Part shown: piece after piece, positions 1-8,643 of the stretch
Numbering within the stretch: the stretch's first letter is position 1
How the letters are laid out: each line of letters starts with the position of its first letter
From: Rubidibacter lacunae KORDI 51-2
Lineage (GTDB): Bacteria; Cyanobacteriota; Cyanobacteriia; Cyanobacteriales; Rubidibacteraceae
Assembly: GCF_000473895.1 (NCBI RefSeq)
Contig: NZ_ASSJ01000070.1
Location: 1 to 64,000, forward strand
Direction of reading: 5' to 3'
DNA: 64,000 nucleotides
Translations under genes and position numbers: made by a program
Notes under the pieces: model-generated
The model's database searches: none
What the model was told of the DNA's origin: nothing
The model's input: the letters and a program-made list of their open reading frames with translations, nothing else

Positions 1-86
1 TTCCATAAGCTCTCTGCCTCCTAAATTCGTTTTGTGGACTTTTTCAGCAAACCCTAGGTACGAGCGAGATCGCCCAAAAAGGTCTC

Positions 87-120
87 AGGGCAAGGGGTTC
101 ACTACCGAACCTCTTGCCCT
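87..120 (-). terminator. Hairpin downstream of tRNA-Cys
   Basis: Two 14-base arms (87-100 and 107-120) are complementary at all but one position and enclose a 6-base loop. Read on the minus strand, the hairpin lies just past the tRNA 3' end and is followed after a few bases by a run of five T. It probably ends the tRNA transcript. The single mismatch is A-C on the minus strand but G-U on the plus strand, so a plus-strand structure is also possible. Confidence 0.5.
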
Positions 121-129
121 GCTTGTTAA

Positions 130-200
130 AGGCGGCACCCAGATTCGAACTGGGGATAAAGGATTTGCAGTCCTCTGCCTTACCACTTGGCCATGCCGCC
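130..200 (-). tRNA. tRNA-Cys (GCA)
   Basis: The reverse complement folds as a 71-nt cloverleaf. It begins GGCGGCATGGCC and has the anticodon loop CTGCAAA (anticodon GCA), a GTTCGAATC T-loop, an acceptor arm closing GGCGGC with GCCGCC, and U73, the discriminator expected for cysteine tRNAs. CCA is not encoded. It is the only RNA gene in the window that I can assign with certainty. Confidence 0.96.
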
Positions 201-600
201 ATTGCGTGCATAATCATAGCAAATCTTCACCCGTCCGCTACCCTCGCAAGCGATCGCCAACGGGCGTGACCGAGATTACGGCTGCTATTGCCCGCGCGCA
301 AAGGCAACCATGAGGTTGTGAAGTTAAGTTGGGGGTGTTGCCGAACGCATTGCAATACGGCACACTTCAAGACCCAGAGGCGGCTCCGACGAAAGTATGA
401 AGAAATACTAAAACGAGTTCTGTTTTCGAATTCCTCAGGCTTCAGAAATAGAGCGGCAGGAATGCCGAGCGCATTATCAGCTCAAACTAAACATCAGCAT
501 ATTTTTCGTTCTTACTGACAAATCCCGTTTCCAAATTGCTCTCGCAAGCCACCTCATCCGTTCATCGTGCGCTCGCCATTGCTTCGCACTCGCTACCACA
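201..600. other. Gene-free interval, tRNA-Cys to cpdA
   Basis: Apart from the possible tRNA promoter box I see no supported gene or strong hairpin. The two short open frames across it look like chance frames of biased composition. The upstream signals of both divergent genes must lie here. Confidence 0.4.
212..217 (-). promoter_or_regulatory. Candidate -10 box for tRNA-Cys
   Basis: On the minus strand this reads TATGAT, one base from the TATAAT consensus, and ends about 12 bases before the tRNA 5' end. No good -35 box stands 17 bases upstream, so this rests on position and the single hexamer. Confidence 0.3.
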
Positions 601-1398
601 ATGCCTGCTGCCACTATCAACGTCGCACAAGTTACGGACACACATCTCTTAGCAAAAGCTGACGGCGAGCTTCTCGGTCAACCGACCGATGCATCTCTTG
701 AGGTTGTAATTAAGCGGCTGCATGCGTTGAGACCGCGATTGGACCTACTGCTGCTCACCGGCGATCTATCTCAAGACGGCTCGATTGCGTCCTACCAGCG
801 TCTCCAGGACGCAATCGAGCCACTCGGCTTGCCAACCTTCTGGGTGCCGGGAAATCACGACCAGCATCTCGTCATGCAGCAAGTGTTACGCCGCCCGCCC
901 TTCTCTACCGAGAAATCATTTCAGGTCGGTGGCTGGCAGTTCGTACTGCTCAATTCGGCAGTGCCCGGTTGCGTCCACGGGTATTTTTCTGATGAAACCT
1001 TGGTTTGGCTGGACTGCCAGCTGGCTGGTGCGCGAGCACGCCCGACAATGCTTGCATTTCACCATCCACCCTTTGCCGTCCATTCGCGCTGGATCGATCA
1101 AAGCGGGTTGCACAACCCCGACGCCTTTTTTGCCGTCCTCGACCGCCATCCGCAGGTGCGCTTGTCAGTCTTCGGGCATATCCATCAAGATTACTGTCGC
1201 TGGCGGCGCGACGTGTGTTACGCGGCCAGTCCTTCAACTTCGGTTCAGTTTAAGCCACGTAGCGATCGCTTCTCGCTCGACGATATCTCACCGGGATTCC
1301 GCATGTTGACCCTGCACGCCGACGGTTCCTTTGCCACCCATGTCGAGCGCGTAACCTTCAACCTACAACAGCTCGACTTAGCAGCACACGGATATTAG
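601..1398 (+). CDS. CpdA-like cyclic-nucleotide phosphodiesterase / metallophosphoesterase
   Basis: This 265-residue protein is a calcineurin-type metallophosphoesterase of the class III cAMP phosphodiesterase (CpdA/Icc) group. The metal-ligand blocks appear in the usual order: DTH (13-15), GDLSQDG (54-60), GNHD (84-87), HHPP (154-157) and GHIH (192-195). Such enzymes use two divalent metals to hydrolyse phosphodiesters. CpdA lowers cytosolic cAMP, a real signal in cyanobacteria, but the family also includes nucleases and phospholipid diesterases, so the substrate is inferred. There is no signal peptide, so it is probably cytosolic. The ATG at 601 gives the normal family length. The gene stands alone, 240 bases before acsF. 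Confidence 0.82.
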   Translation: MPAATINVAQVTDTHLLAKADGELLGQPTDASLEVVIKRLHALRPRLDLLLLTGDLSQDGSIASYQRLQDAIEPLGLPTFWVPGNHDQHLVMQQVLRRPPFSTEKSFQVGGWQFVLLNSAVPGCVHGYFSDETLVWLDCQLAGARARPTMLAFHHPPFAVHSRWIDQSGLHNPDAFFAVLDRHPQVRLSVFGHIHQDYCRWRRDVCYAASPSTSVQFKPRSDRFSLDDISPGFRMLTLHADGSFATHVERVTFNLQQLDLAAHGY

Positions 1399-1638
1399 CA
1401 CGCCGCAACTAGTGCAAATATTGCGGCAATTGGGATCTGCTCAATCACCGCAATATTTGTAACGGAGCATTGCAGAAATCGCCACTGCAGTCTGTGGCTG
1501 TTGCAAGTCTTAACAGGAATTGGGGTTTGTGCCTCCGGTGCGGATAGACTGAGGCCATCCTGGGGGCATTCATTTTGCTCTCGATGGTGGTGCCAACCAG
1601 CACCGCAACTCGTTCGCCTGGAGACAAGGCAGACAACA

Positions 1639-2718
1639 ATGGTCGACACGCTTAAAAAACAAGCCGAATTTACGGAAATGCGTCCGGGAGTGAAAGCACC
1701 GGCTGCCGAGACGCTCTTAACCCCGCGCTTCTATACGACAGACTTCGACGAGATGGCGCGGATGGACTTGTCACCGAATGAGGACGAGTTGCGAGCGATC
1801 TTGGCGGAGTTTCGGGCCGACTACAACAAGACGCACTTCGTTCGCGACGAGGAGTTTGCACAATCCTGGGACCACATTGACGGCGACACACGCCGCTTGT
1901 TCGTAGAGTTCCTGGAGCGCTCCTGCACCGCAGAGTTTTCCGGTTTCTTGCTCTACAAAGAACTCGGACGGCGTTTGAAGAACACAAAACCCCTGCTGGC
2001 CGAGTGTTTCACGCTGATGTCTCGCGATGAAGCTCGCCATGCCGGCTTTTTGAACAAGGCGATGTCCGACTTCAATCTGTCGTTGGACCTTGGTTTCCTC
2101 ACCAAGAGCCGTAAGTACACGTTCTTCAAGCCAAAGTACATCTTCTACGCCACCTACCTGTCGGAGAAAATCGGCTACTGGCGCTACATCACGATCTATC
2201 GCCATCTAGAGGCGCATCCGGAGTGCCGCATCTATCCGATCTTCCGCTTCTTCAAGAGCTGGTGCCAGGACGAAAACCGCCATGGCGACTTCTTCGATGC
2301 GGTGATGCGAGCGCAACCGCACGTGCTGACGGGTTGGCAATCCCGGCTGTGGTGCCGCTTCTTCCTGCTGTCGGTGTTTGCGACGATGTATTGCAATGAC
2401 GTTCAGCGAGCGGATTTTTACGCAGCGCTGGGATTGGACGCCCGCGAGTACGACAAGCACGTCATTCAAAAAACCAACGAGACGGCCGGGCGCGTGTTCC
2501 CGATCGTGCTAAACGTAGATTCGCCGGAGTTCTACGAGCGCCTGGAAACCTGCACCCAAACCAACGCGAAACTGGACGCGATCGTGTCGTCGTCGGTTCC
2601 AGGTTGGTTGAAATCACTTCAGAAGCTACCGCTCTATGCTTCCAACGGCTGGCAGCTAGCGAAGCTGTTCTTAATGAAGCCAATTAACGTTTCAGCGCAG
2701 CATGGTGCCGTCCGCTAG
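1639..2718 (+). CDS. acsF: Mg-protoporphyrin IX monomethyl ester aerobic cyclase
   Basis: This is the 359-residue AcsF/ChlA diiron oxygenase. It forms the isocyclic (fifth) ring of chlorophyll, turning Mg-protoporphyrin monomethyl ester into divinyl protochlorophyllide with O2. The two EXXH diiron motifs are EARH (131-134) and ENRH (212-215), in a mostly helical protein with no signal peptide. The reading frame stays open upstream to 1501, but the ATG at 1639 gives the family N-terminus MVDTLKK and the standard length. A purine-rich GGAG lies about 15 bases upstream. The enzyme associates peripherally with membranes together with Ycf54. A terminator follows the stop. Confidence 0.95.
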   Translation: MVDTLKKQAEFTEMRPGVKAPAAETLLTPRFYTTDFDEMARMDLSPNEDELRAILAEFRADYNKTHFVRDEEFAQSWDHIDGDTRRLFVEFLERSCTAEFSGFLLYKELGRRLKNTKPLLAECFTLMSRDEARHAGFLNKAMSDFNLSLDLGFLTKSRKYTFFKPKYIFYATYLSEKIGYWRYITIYRHLEAHPECRIYPIFRFFKSWCQDENRHGDFFDAVMRAQPHVLTGWQSRLWCRFFLLSVFATMYCNDVQRADFYAALGLDAREYDKHVIQKTNETAGRVFPIVLNVDSPEFYERLETCTQTNAKLDAIVSSSVPGWLKSLQKLPLYASNGWQLAKLFLMKPINVSAQHGAVR

Positions 2719-2764
2719 TTTGTCAGGCTAACGTCTGTAGGGCATTCGAAAGTTCACTCCAAAC

Positions 2765-2796
2765 GATCCTCTTGCACAGCAGGGGGATCTTTTTTC
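2765..2796 (+). terminator. Rho-independent terminator after acsF
   Basis: A 9-bp stem with two G-U pairs (2765-2773 with 2781-2789) and a 7-base loop is followed by seven T. It lies 47 bases after the acsF stop. Confidence 0.75.
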
Positions 2797-2867
2797 TGCC
2801 TCAGCTCATCGACGATGCCAGTTGGGGAGCTGGCGCGGACATTTCAACCCAGAACTTTCCTTGGATC

Positions 2868-2971
2868 TAATACCAACTCTAGGAAGTGCTGCGACAAATG
2901 GCAGCTCGGGAACTTTTACTCCCGGGGCTCGATTACACAATCTGTCGTAGGCATTCTGCAAATTGGTATAA
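2868..2971. repeat. 104-bp palindromic dispersed repeat, copy 1
   Basis: The ends are inverted: TAATACCAA on the left against TTGGTAT on the right. The pairing continues inward through CTGCGACA opposite TGTCG. The same element, also 104 bp, sits at 47610-47713 before glpD. Shared blocks include CTCTAGG, GCTGCGACA, ATGGCAG and CTGTCGTA. It encodes nothing, and it looks like a MITE or a similar non-autonomous element lying between genes. Confidence 0.7.
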
Positions 2972-3116
2972 ACCACCATCCTAGAAATTTTCCTGATGCT
3001 TTCTTAAGCTTGAGAACCCTGCTTTTGAGGTCGGGTGCCAACTCATATCGGTGTCGGGCCGATGGCATGGCAAAATTAGGAGCACGATCGCGCGCGGAGT
3101 CAAGACACACAAGAGC

Positions 3117-4142
3117 ATGACAGTTCTCGTAACCGGTGGCTTAGGCTTCATAGGCGGACATCTCGTGGATTTGCTTTTGGAGCGCGGCACGTCCGTCCGG
3201 ATTCTCGACCTCGCCAAACCGGACGTACCGAAACCCGGGGTCGAATACTGGCAGGGGTCGATCGTTGATGCCGAGCTCGTGCGCTCGGCCGTATGCGGCG
3301 TCGATACAGTTTTTCACCTCGCTGCCAATGCCGGTTTGTGGTCCCCGTGCAAGCAAGACTTCCTCACCATCAACCAAATGGGGACGCGCAATATTATGGA
3401 CGCGGCGATCGCCTATGGTGTTGGGCGCGTCGTTCATACCTCTACCGAAGCCATCCTCAAGAGCAACCGCCAAGGTCAACGCCCGTCGCGCGGCGAAGGT
3501 ACGGCAACTACAGATGAATCAATACGTTTGCGGTTTGAAGACATGCTCGGTCCATACTGCCAGGGCAAGTTCCTAGCCGAGCAAGAAGCGTTTGCAGCAG
3601 CAGAGAAAGGCTTGCCCGTCGTTGTCGTTAACCCGACCGTGCCCCTCGGCCCGGGCGATCGCCGCATCACTCCACCCACTCGCATGGTGCTGGGATTTCT
3701 GAACGGTAAGTATCCGGCGTTTCTCGAAACCACGATCAACGCGATCGACGCCCGCGACGTAGCGCTTGGACACATTCTGGCTGCTGAGAAAGGTACGCCG
3801 GGCGAGCGGTACTTACTCGGAAGCGAAAACCTCCGCATGAGCGAGCTGCTGGCCGTGCTGCACGATCTAACGGCATTGTCCATGCCCCAACGGCGCGTGC
3901 CCTACTGGTTGGCATTGGCAGTCAGTTACGTTCAGGAATTCATTGCCGATACGCTGACCAAGCGTCCACCCGCTGCCCCCCTAACCGGCGTTCGTCTGGC
4001 TGGGACGCACCTGCATTTCGACAATCGCAAAGCCCGCGTGGAGCTGGGGATGATTTGTCGTCCGGTTCGCCTAGCCCTCGCCGACGCGATCGCCGACTAC
4101 CTTCAACGCGGCTTACTCGAACGCCAGCCGATACAGCAGTAA
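3117..4142 (+). CDS. NAD(P)-dependent epimerase/dehydratase (extended SDR)
   Basis: The 341-residue protein has a Rossmann fold with the nucleotide loop GGLGFIG (7-13). Ser and Thr lie near 108-110 (HTST), and the catalytic pair is YCQGK (Tyr147, Lys151). The sequence most resembles the dihydroflavonol-reductase / 3-beta-hydroxysteroid-dehydrogenase / HpnA-like branch, which oxidises or reduces sugar- or isoprenoid-linked substrates. The true substrate cannot be read from the sequence. Start: the frame extends up to 3051, but the ATG at 3117 begins directly with MTVLVTGG, the first beta strand. It is followed 88 bases later by a methyltransferase gene on the same strand, which suggests a shared modification pathway. 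Confidence 0.8.
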   Translation: MTVLVTGGLGFIGGHLVDLLLERGTSVRILDLAKPDVPKPGVEYWQGSIVDAELVRSAVCGVDTVFHLAANAGLWSPCKQDFLTINQMGTRNIMDAAIAYGVGRVVHTSTEAILKSNRQGQRPSRGEGTATTDESIRLRFEDMLGPYCQGKFLAEQEAFAAAEKGLPVVVVNPTVPLGPGDRRITPPTRMVLGFLNGKYPAFLETTINAIDARDVALGHILAAEKGTPGERYLLGSENLRMSELLAVLHDLTALSMPQRRVPYWLALAVSYVQEFIADTLTKRPPAAPLTGVRLAGTHLHFDNRKARVELGMICRPVRLALADAIADYLQRGLLERQPIQQ

Positions 4143-4230
4143 CAACCACTGCCACCATTAACGGGACCGGGGAGGCACTTTTTCACTGCGCTCATCCGTT
4201 CCCCAACCGCACCCGCAGGTACTCGTCGCG

Positions 4231-5256
4231 ATGCCCGTTCCAACTACCGATCGATCGCTATCCCAAGCTCTACAGCAGATTGCCGCTGTCTTCGATATCG
4301 ATGCGCTCCTACAACAGCACCACGATCGCCAATCGAGATCGGCGCAATCGCAGACGATCGATCCGATTTCCGAGCCGATCGCCTCAGGAGCAGCTCTGAA
4401 GCAGGAAATTGTGCGGTACTACCAACAAAGCGAAATCGGCTACCGGAAATATCATTCCCAACAGGGCAGCATTCACATGGCGATCGACGATGGTACTCGC
4501 TACGAACCGTCAGGGTACTACACGCAACCGAAACAAGTTGCAGAACACGTGCGAGCTTTACAGGCGCGATCGGTGCTGGAAGTTGGTTGTGGGAAAGGTT
4601 TCAACAGTCGATTTCTAGCACAAACGTTTCCCGACGTGCAATTTCTGGGACTCGATCTCACGCCGCTGCACGTGCGGCTTGCCAGTCGAGCTGCCCGCTT
4701 GTACGAAAATTTGCAGTTTCGCTTGGGCGATTTCAACCAAACGGGACTGGCGGCTAATGGTACCGATCTCGTTTTTGGGGTCGATTGTTTGTGCCACGCA
4801 GCAAGTGTATCGGCAGTTTTGACAGAACTCTACCGCGTCCTGCGACCGGGCGGGCGCTTGACGATCTTCGATGGTTTTCGCCGACCGGGATTCGACCGAC
4901 AAACCTCCGATTTGCAAACAGCATCACAGCTTGTAGAAATCGGGATGGCCGTACCGATGGGTTTCCGGACAGTAGAAGCATGGCTTGAGGCTGCCCGATC
5001 CCTGGGCTTTACAGCCGTCGAAACACGCGATCGCACCGCTGGCATTTTGCCAACGCTCGATCGCCTACAAGCGCTGGCTCTGCGATTTTTCAAGCATCCT
5101 TGGCGCGCACGGCTGCTGAAATTTTGGATGCCCCCTTACCTCATTCGTAATTCCGTGGCAGGTCTGCTTATGCCGTATACTTGCACACTCGATTCCGGCA
5201 CCCACAGTTACTACCAGCTAGTTTTAGAGAAGTCCGCTGCACCGAGCGATCGTTGA
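4231..5256 (+). CDS. Class I SAM-dependent methyltransferase
   Basis: In this 341-residue protein the methyltransferase core occupies the middle. Motif I is VLEVGCGKG (115-123), followed by an acidic strand end (LGLDLT) and the DLVFGVDCLCHA region typical of motif IV. Residues 1-95 form a family-specific N-terminal part. The C-terminal third (RFFKHPW... to the end) probably shapes the acceptor pocket. It resembles the methyltransferases acting on small lipophilic molecules (sterol/tocopherol type), but the acceptor is unknown. It lies just after the SDR gene and could be co-transcribed with it. Confidence 0.75.
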   Translation: MPVPTTDRSLSQALQQIAAVFDIDALLQQHHDRQSRSAQSQTIDPISEPIASGAALKQEIVRYYQQSEIGYRKYHSQQGSIHMAIDDGTRYEPSGYYTQPKQVAEHVRALQARSVLEVGCGKGFNSRFLAQTFPDVQFLGLDLTPLHVRLASRAARLYENLQFRLGDFNQTGLAANGTDLVFGVDCLCHAASVSAVLTELYRVLRPGGRLTIFDGFRRPGFDRQTSDLQTASQLVEIGMAVPMGFRTVEAWLEAARSLGFTAVETRDRTAGILPTLDRLQALALRFFKHPWRARLLKFWMPPYLIRNSVAGLLMPYTCTLDSGTHSYYQLVLEKSAAPSDR

Positions 5257-5746
5257 TGCCGATCTTTGGTATCTTTGCTTGATGTCTCTATACTGGGTGG
5301 TCGAGGCAAACTGGTCACTTTCGGATGCGTTAATATTGTCGCTCGAACGGTCGACCTACAAAGTGTTTGTCTTGTCGGATAAACTTGGCTCGCGTTCTCC
5401 CATTGGATCGGCCTTAGATTCCGCAAGAGCCCATCGGATGCACAAAGGCAGTTCGATCGCGAAGGCATTTAGCAATTCTGGCAAGGATGCTGCACCTTTC
5501 TATTGCAAACATGTGGTCGTAGCTGATGCCATAGCGATCCCAGTCAGGAATAAGATATTTGTAGCACTGTTTTACTGGCGGATTGTAATGCCAATCGCTT
5601 TCATTACAAACCCGATCTTTTGAATCGAGAGCAGCCATTTGGAATTCGTGACATGCCTCTACTACCAAAAAGGAGCTTGGGACAAATGCGAATGCGGAAA
5701 ATGAGATTACTGTATAAGTAAACCATCGCACAGCGATCGCGATCCT
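5257..5746. other. Interval between convergent genes
   Basis: Apart from the doubtful secreted-protein frame on the minus strand, nothing is supported here. Composition is more A+T-rich than the neighbours and no clear terminator was seen for either convergent gene. Confidence 0.35.
5414..5731 (-). CDS. Possible small secreted protein, unrecognised
   Basis: A 105-codon frame starts 15 bases after the stop of the upstream polyferredoxin gene on the same strand. Its first 26 residues look like a signal peptide (basic start, hydrophobic run FSAFAFVPSSFLVV, then EA). The rest is soluble and contains six cysteines. I recognise no family, and base composition gives weak support. It is listed because it lies in an otherwise empty 490-base gap and has a plausible export signal; it could still be a chance frame. 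Confidence 0.25.
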   Translation of the reverse strand: MRWFTYTVISFSAFAFVPSSFLVVEACHEFQMAALDSKDRVCNESDWHYNPPVKQCYKYLIPDWDRYGISYDHMFAIERCSILARIAKCLRDRTAFVHPMGSCGI

Positions 5747-8323
5747 TCACGAACCTACGACGATCTTCCAGAATGAAACGCCCAGCAAGAGTGTTACGAG
5801 GTGCTGCGGCCACAACAGGCTTAGCGGCTGACGGGCAATGGTTTGCGTCAAGGCGATCGCCAATACGACACCGGTAATTAGTGTCATTCCTTGTAGAAAG
5901 GCAATGACAGCAGGGTCAGCGGCAACGGCAAATTGACTGCCGCCGCCCAGTCCAACTGTTGCGAAGGCAACTGGCACCAACTGACCGCCTTCGATCAGCC
6001 CCAATCGCAAGTAATGGGCTAAGTTTGCTGCAAGCACGAGCGGTAAGTAACCGTATGCCAGTTCCACAAAAGCCCGCGGTTTGGGATGGACTTTCTGAGG
6101 AGAGAGTTGCTGCGAGAGCCAAAGATTACCTCGCACGATCGCTTGCGCGATAAATGGAGCAAGTGCGGGCAACCCGAGTGCCGCTATAGAAGCAACTACA
6201 TGTACCCAAAAGCGATCCAGCTGCCAGCTGACATCCAACATTGCCTGCAATTCCGACAAGCGATGTAAAAATACCACATCTAGCAACAACAACATTAGGG
6301 CAACTTCGTACGCACGGGGTTGGTGTGTTGTCCATAGTTCCATGCCGGGCGGACGCAAATTGACCTCCACCGATCGGTGCGGGCAGGCTTTTAAACAGGT
6401 CATGCAAAGCACACAATCGCGGTTGTCTTGGAGTTGTGCCGGATGCGAGTACAGCGGGCAGCCGTTCGTTTCTTGACCTTCACCTTTGCGCGGACCCCCT
6501 TTGTAGCATTGGTAGGTCGTGCATTCTGCCGAACAGGTCCCTTGCTGAGCGCGCAGCTCGGTTATTGCCAGTTTGGCGAACATCCCATTCATTCCACCGA
6601 TCGGACAAAGATAACGACACCAGAAGCGCCGCTCGAATAACAGCGAGAAGATGGTTGCTCCAGCAGTGATCAGCAATAGCAAACATGCCGAAAGGTAAGC
6701 CGTGTCTTCGAGGTTCCACAGCTCTTCCCATAGCAGAATCAGAGCGAACAGACCGAACAAAAACCATCCCCCCCAGCGTTCGGCTGATTGACGCGGCCAG
6801 CGCTTGAGTTGGCGCGGGAACATCTGCAGCGATAGCTTTTGAGCGAGTTCGCCGTAGATTGCAAAGGGGCAAATCGCGCACCACAACCTGCCGACGAAGG
6901 GAAAGCCAATTAGCACCACCGGCCACCACCACGCCCAAAACAAATTCAGCCCGACATTTTCGGACCGCGTTTGCGGCCCTAGAAATAGGATAGCGACGGT
7001 CAGGGCGAAGGCCGGCGCGACGACCCAATAATTGAAGCGCTCGGGATACCAAATACTTTTCAGGAAGCGGCGGAAACTGGGATAGGTATCGAGTAGGTTC
7101 AACCGCAGCTGTTTTTTCTTACTCTGGGAGGGCCAGACAATTTCTTCGGTTAATTCTTCCCGACTATCTAGCTGGACGATCGCGCGGCGGATTAGGTTTT
7201 CCAACTCCGTCAAGTTATCGGGAAAATCGTAGGCTTGCAAGCGGCGGATGGCTTCGGGGGCAACGCGAGGTTTGGGTCGTCCTTTCCCGCGCCAGATCAG
7301 GTTGATGTAATAGTTGACTTGGTCGCTGAGGTCGGACTTGCGAACGCGCAGCGGCGGGACTTTGATCGAACGGTTCACCAACTTATCGAGCTGAGGAACG
7401 GCCCGCTCGGCAATGAGAATCGTGCGTGCCTGCGCTGGTTGCGGATCTCCAGGGAAATCGCCCGGTCGGGCAATGGGAGTGTAGGTTCCGGTTGCAAGCC
7501 AGCGAGCGATCGCTGGCATCAGGTCTTCATCTAAGTCCTGGATATTATTGAGCACGAGCGTGCCCGTTCCCAACGCGGCAATGATTCCAGGCTTGCCACC
7601 TACCCGCCCGAAGAGCTCCGCGCCACTCGTTTGGAGGGTTCCGCAGTCGAGTTTGACAATCGGCTCGCGGCGGCGGCTCGACCCAAAGTGAATCAATGCG
7701 GCGATGTTGTCTTTGCCGAGACCCGGTTCGCCGATAATACGCGTGGAGTCGCAACTCTCTGCAGTGTGATTGACTTGTTGGCGCAGGCGGACGGCATAGC
7801 GACTTTTGCCAATGATGCCCCGGCGCGCCTTCGTCACGAGATAGGGACGCAAGATGTAAGCGCGCTCTTGTTGGTCGCTCAGTTGCGAAGATAGCTGAGC
7901 GACTTCCTCGGCCAGCTGCTGCGTAAACACCTGTGAGATCGCGGCAAACTTGGCGTTCAGGGCCCGGAACTGCTCGGCGGATAGCAACCAAAGCTGACAA
8001 TCGCTTAAGGTCGAAACGGTTTCGCGGGATGGCTGATCGAGCAGCAATGCCTGGAAGTTCAGGAGCGCGCCAGGCAATAGATTCAAGCTCGGCGAAAGAT
8101 GCCTAGTTCGCGCGGGGCGCAGGCGATCGGGCGCATGAGTTTCGAGCCGTCCGGATTGCAACACGAATAGCCCGATTGGGAGCTCGCCAGCGGTGACAAG
8201 CGTCCGTCCGGCCGGCACCTTACGGGACTGGAGTAAGGGGGCGATCGCGGTCAGGACCTCCTGGGGTAAGATGCTCAGCGCCGTTCGCTCTTGCAACCAG
8301 GTGACGCAATCGGAGGAAATCAT
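5747..8323 (-). CDS. cNMP-binding / degenerate sigma-54-activator AAA+ / membrane polyferredoxin fusion
   Basis: This 858-residue protein has three parts. Residues about 15-135 form a cyclic-nucleotide-binding-like beta roll. Residues about 165-400 align with NtrC-type AAA+ modules: Walker A GEPGLGK (198-204), an ELFG block and a helical lid LTELENLIRRAI. However, the GAFTGA loop is missing and the Walker B acidic pair is NN (259-260). Residues about 425-858 are a NapH/NosR-like membrane domain with many hydrophobic segments. It carries CAICP (482-486), CRYLCP (569-574) and a ferredoxin motif with Cys637, 640, 643 and 647 followed by Pro. The protein probably senses or moves electrons at a membrane rather than activating sigma-54 promoters, since cyanobacteria have no sigma-54. 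The function is unproven. Confidence 0.75.
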   Translation of the reverse strand: MISSDCVTWLQERTALSILPQEVLTAIAPLLQSRKVPAGRTLVTAGELPIGLFVLQSGRLETHAPDRLRPARTRHLSPSLNLLPGALLNFQALLLDQPSRETVSTLSDCQLWLLSAEQFRALNAKFAAISQVFTQQLAEEVAQLSSQLSDQQERAYILRPYLVTKARRGIIGKSRYAVRLRQQVNHTAESCDSTRIIGEPGLGKDNIAALIHFGSSRRREPIVKLDCGTLQTSGAELFGRVGGKPGIIAALGTGTLVLNNIQDLDEDLMPAIARWLATGTYTPIARPGDFPGDPQPAQARTILIAERAVPQLDKLVNRSIKVPPLRVRKSDLSDQVNYYINLIWRGKGRPKPRVAPEAIRRLQAYDFPDNLTELENLIRRAIVQLDSREELTEEIVWPSQSKKKQLRLNLLDTYPSFRRFLKSIWYPERFNYWVVAPAFALTVAILFLGPQTRSENVGLNLFWAWWWPVVLIGFPFVGRLWCAICPFAIYGELAQKLSLQMFPRQLKRWPRQSAERWGGWFLFGLFALILLWEELWNLEDTAYLSACLLLLITAGATIFSLLFERRFWCRYLCPIGGMNGMFAKLAITELRAQQGTCSAECTTYQCYKGGPRKGEGQETNGCPLYSHPAQLQDNRDCVLCMTCLKACPHRSVEVNLRPPGMELWTTHQPRAYEVALMLLLLDVVFLHRLSELQAMLDVSWQLDRFWVHVVASIAALGLPALAPFIAQAIVRGNLWLSQQLSPQKVHPKPRAFVELAYGYLPLVLAANLAHYLRLGLIEGGQLVPVAFATVGLGGGSQFAVAADPAVIAFLQGMTLITGVVLAIALTQTIARQPLSLLWPQHLVTLLLGVSFWKIVVGS

Positions 8324-8643
8324 GGGTGAGGCGCGATCGCTGCGCGGAGTCCTGTGCCCTTATGGTAGTGCAGGGATCTCTGGGGTCCTTGCAAAGATAG
8401 CAATTTCGAGACCGGGTGCGAGTTTGCCCCGGGCACACGATTGTGCCGCTGCTTAAAGGGAACCCAAGCATTTCTTGCTTTGGCTTTCAGGGGGAAGTGC
8501 CGAGCGTCTGCCAGTACAAATGCATTCGTTGGTAGGCTCAGATAACTCGCATCGCTGACATGCTGCACGTCCGCCAAACTAAAGGGTCCGAGCGGCGATG
8601 ATAAAATCGCAAATGCCGTATTAGTAGTGTCGAGAGAGCCGGA
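8324..8643. other. Divergent promoter interval before pdhB
   Basis: The interval separates the polyferredoxin gene (minus) from pdhB (plus). TGATAAAAT at about 8598-8606 could be a -10 region for pdhB. No gene or strong hairpin is supported. Confidence 0.3.

Noticed and set aside
785-1309. 174-codon frame inside the cpdA-like gene
   Set aside because: It is a shifted-frame shadow of a gene with clear catalytic motifs, and the same is true of the many long frames opposite or within acsF, leuC, putA and ftsY.
5747-8323. A working sigma-54-dependent transcription activator
   Set aside because: The GAFTGA loop is absent, the Walker B acids are NN, no DNA-binding domain is present, and cyanobacteria lack sigma-54.
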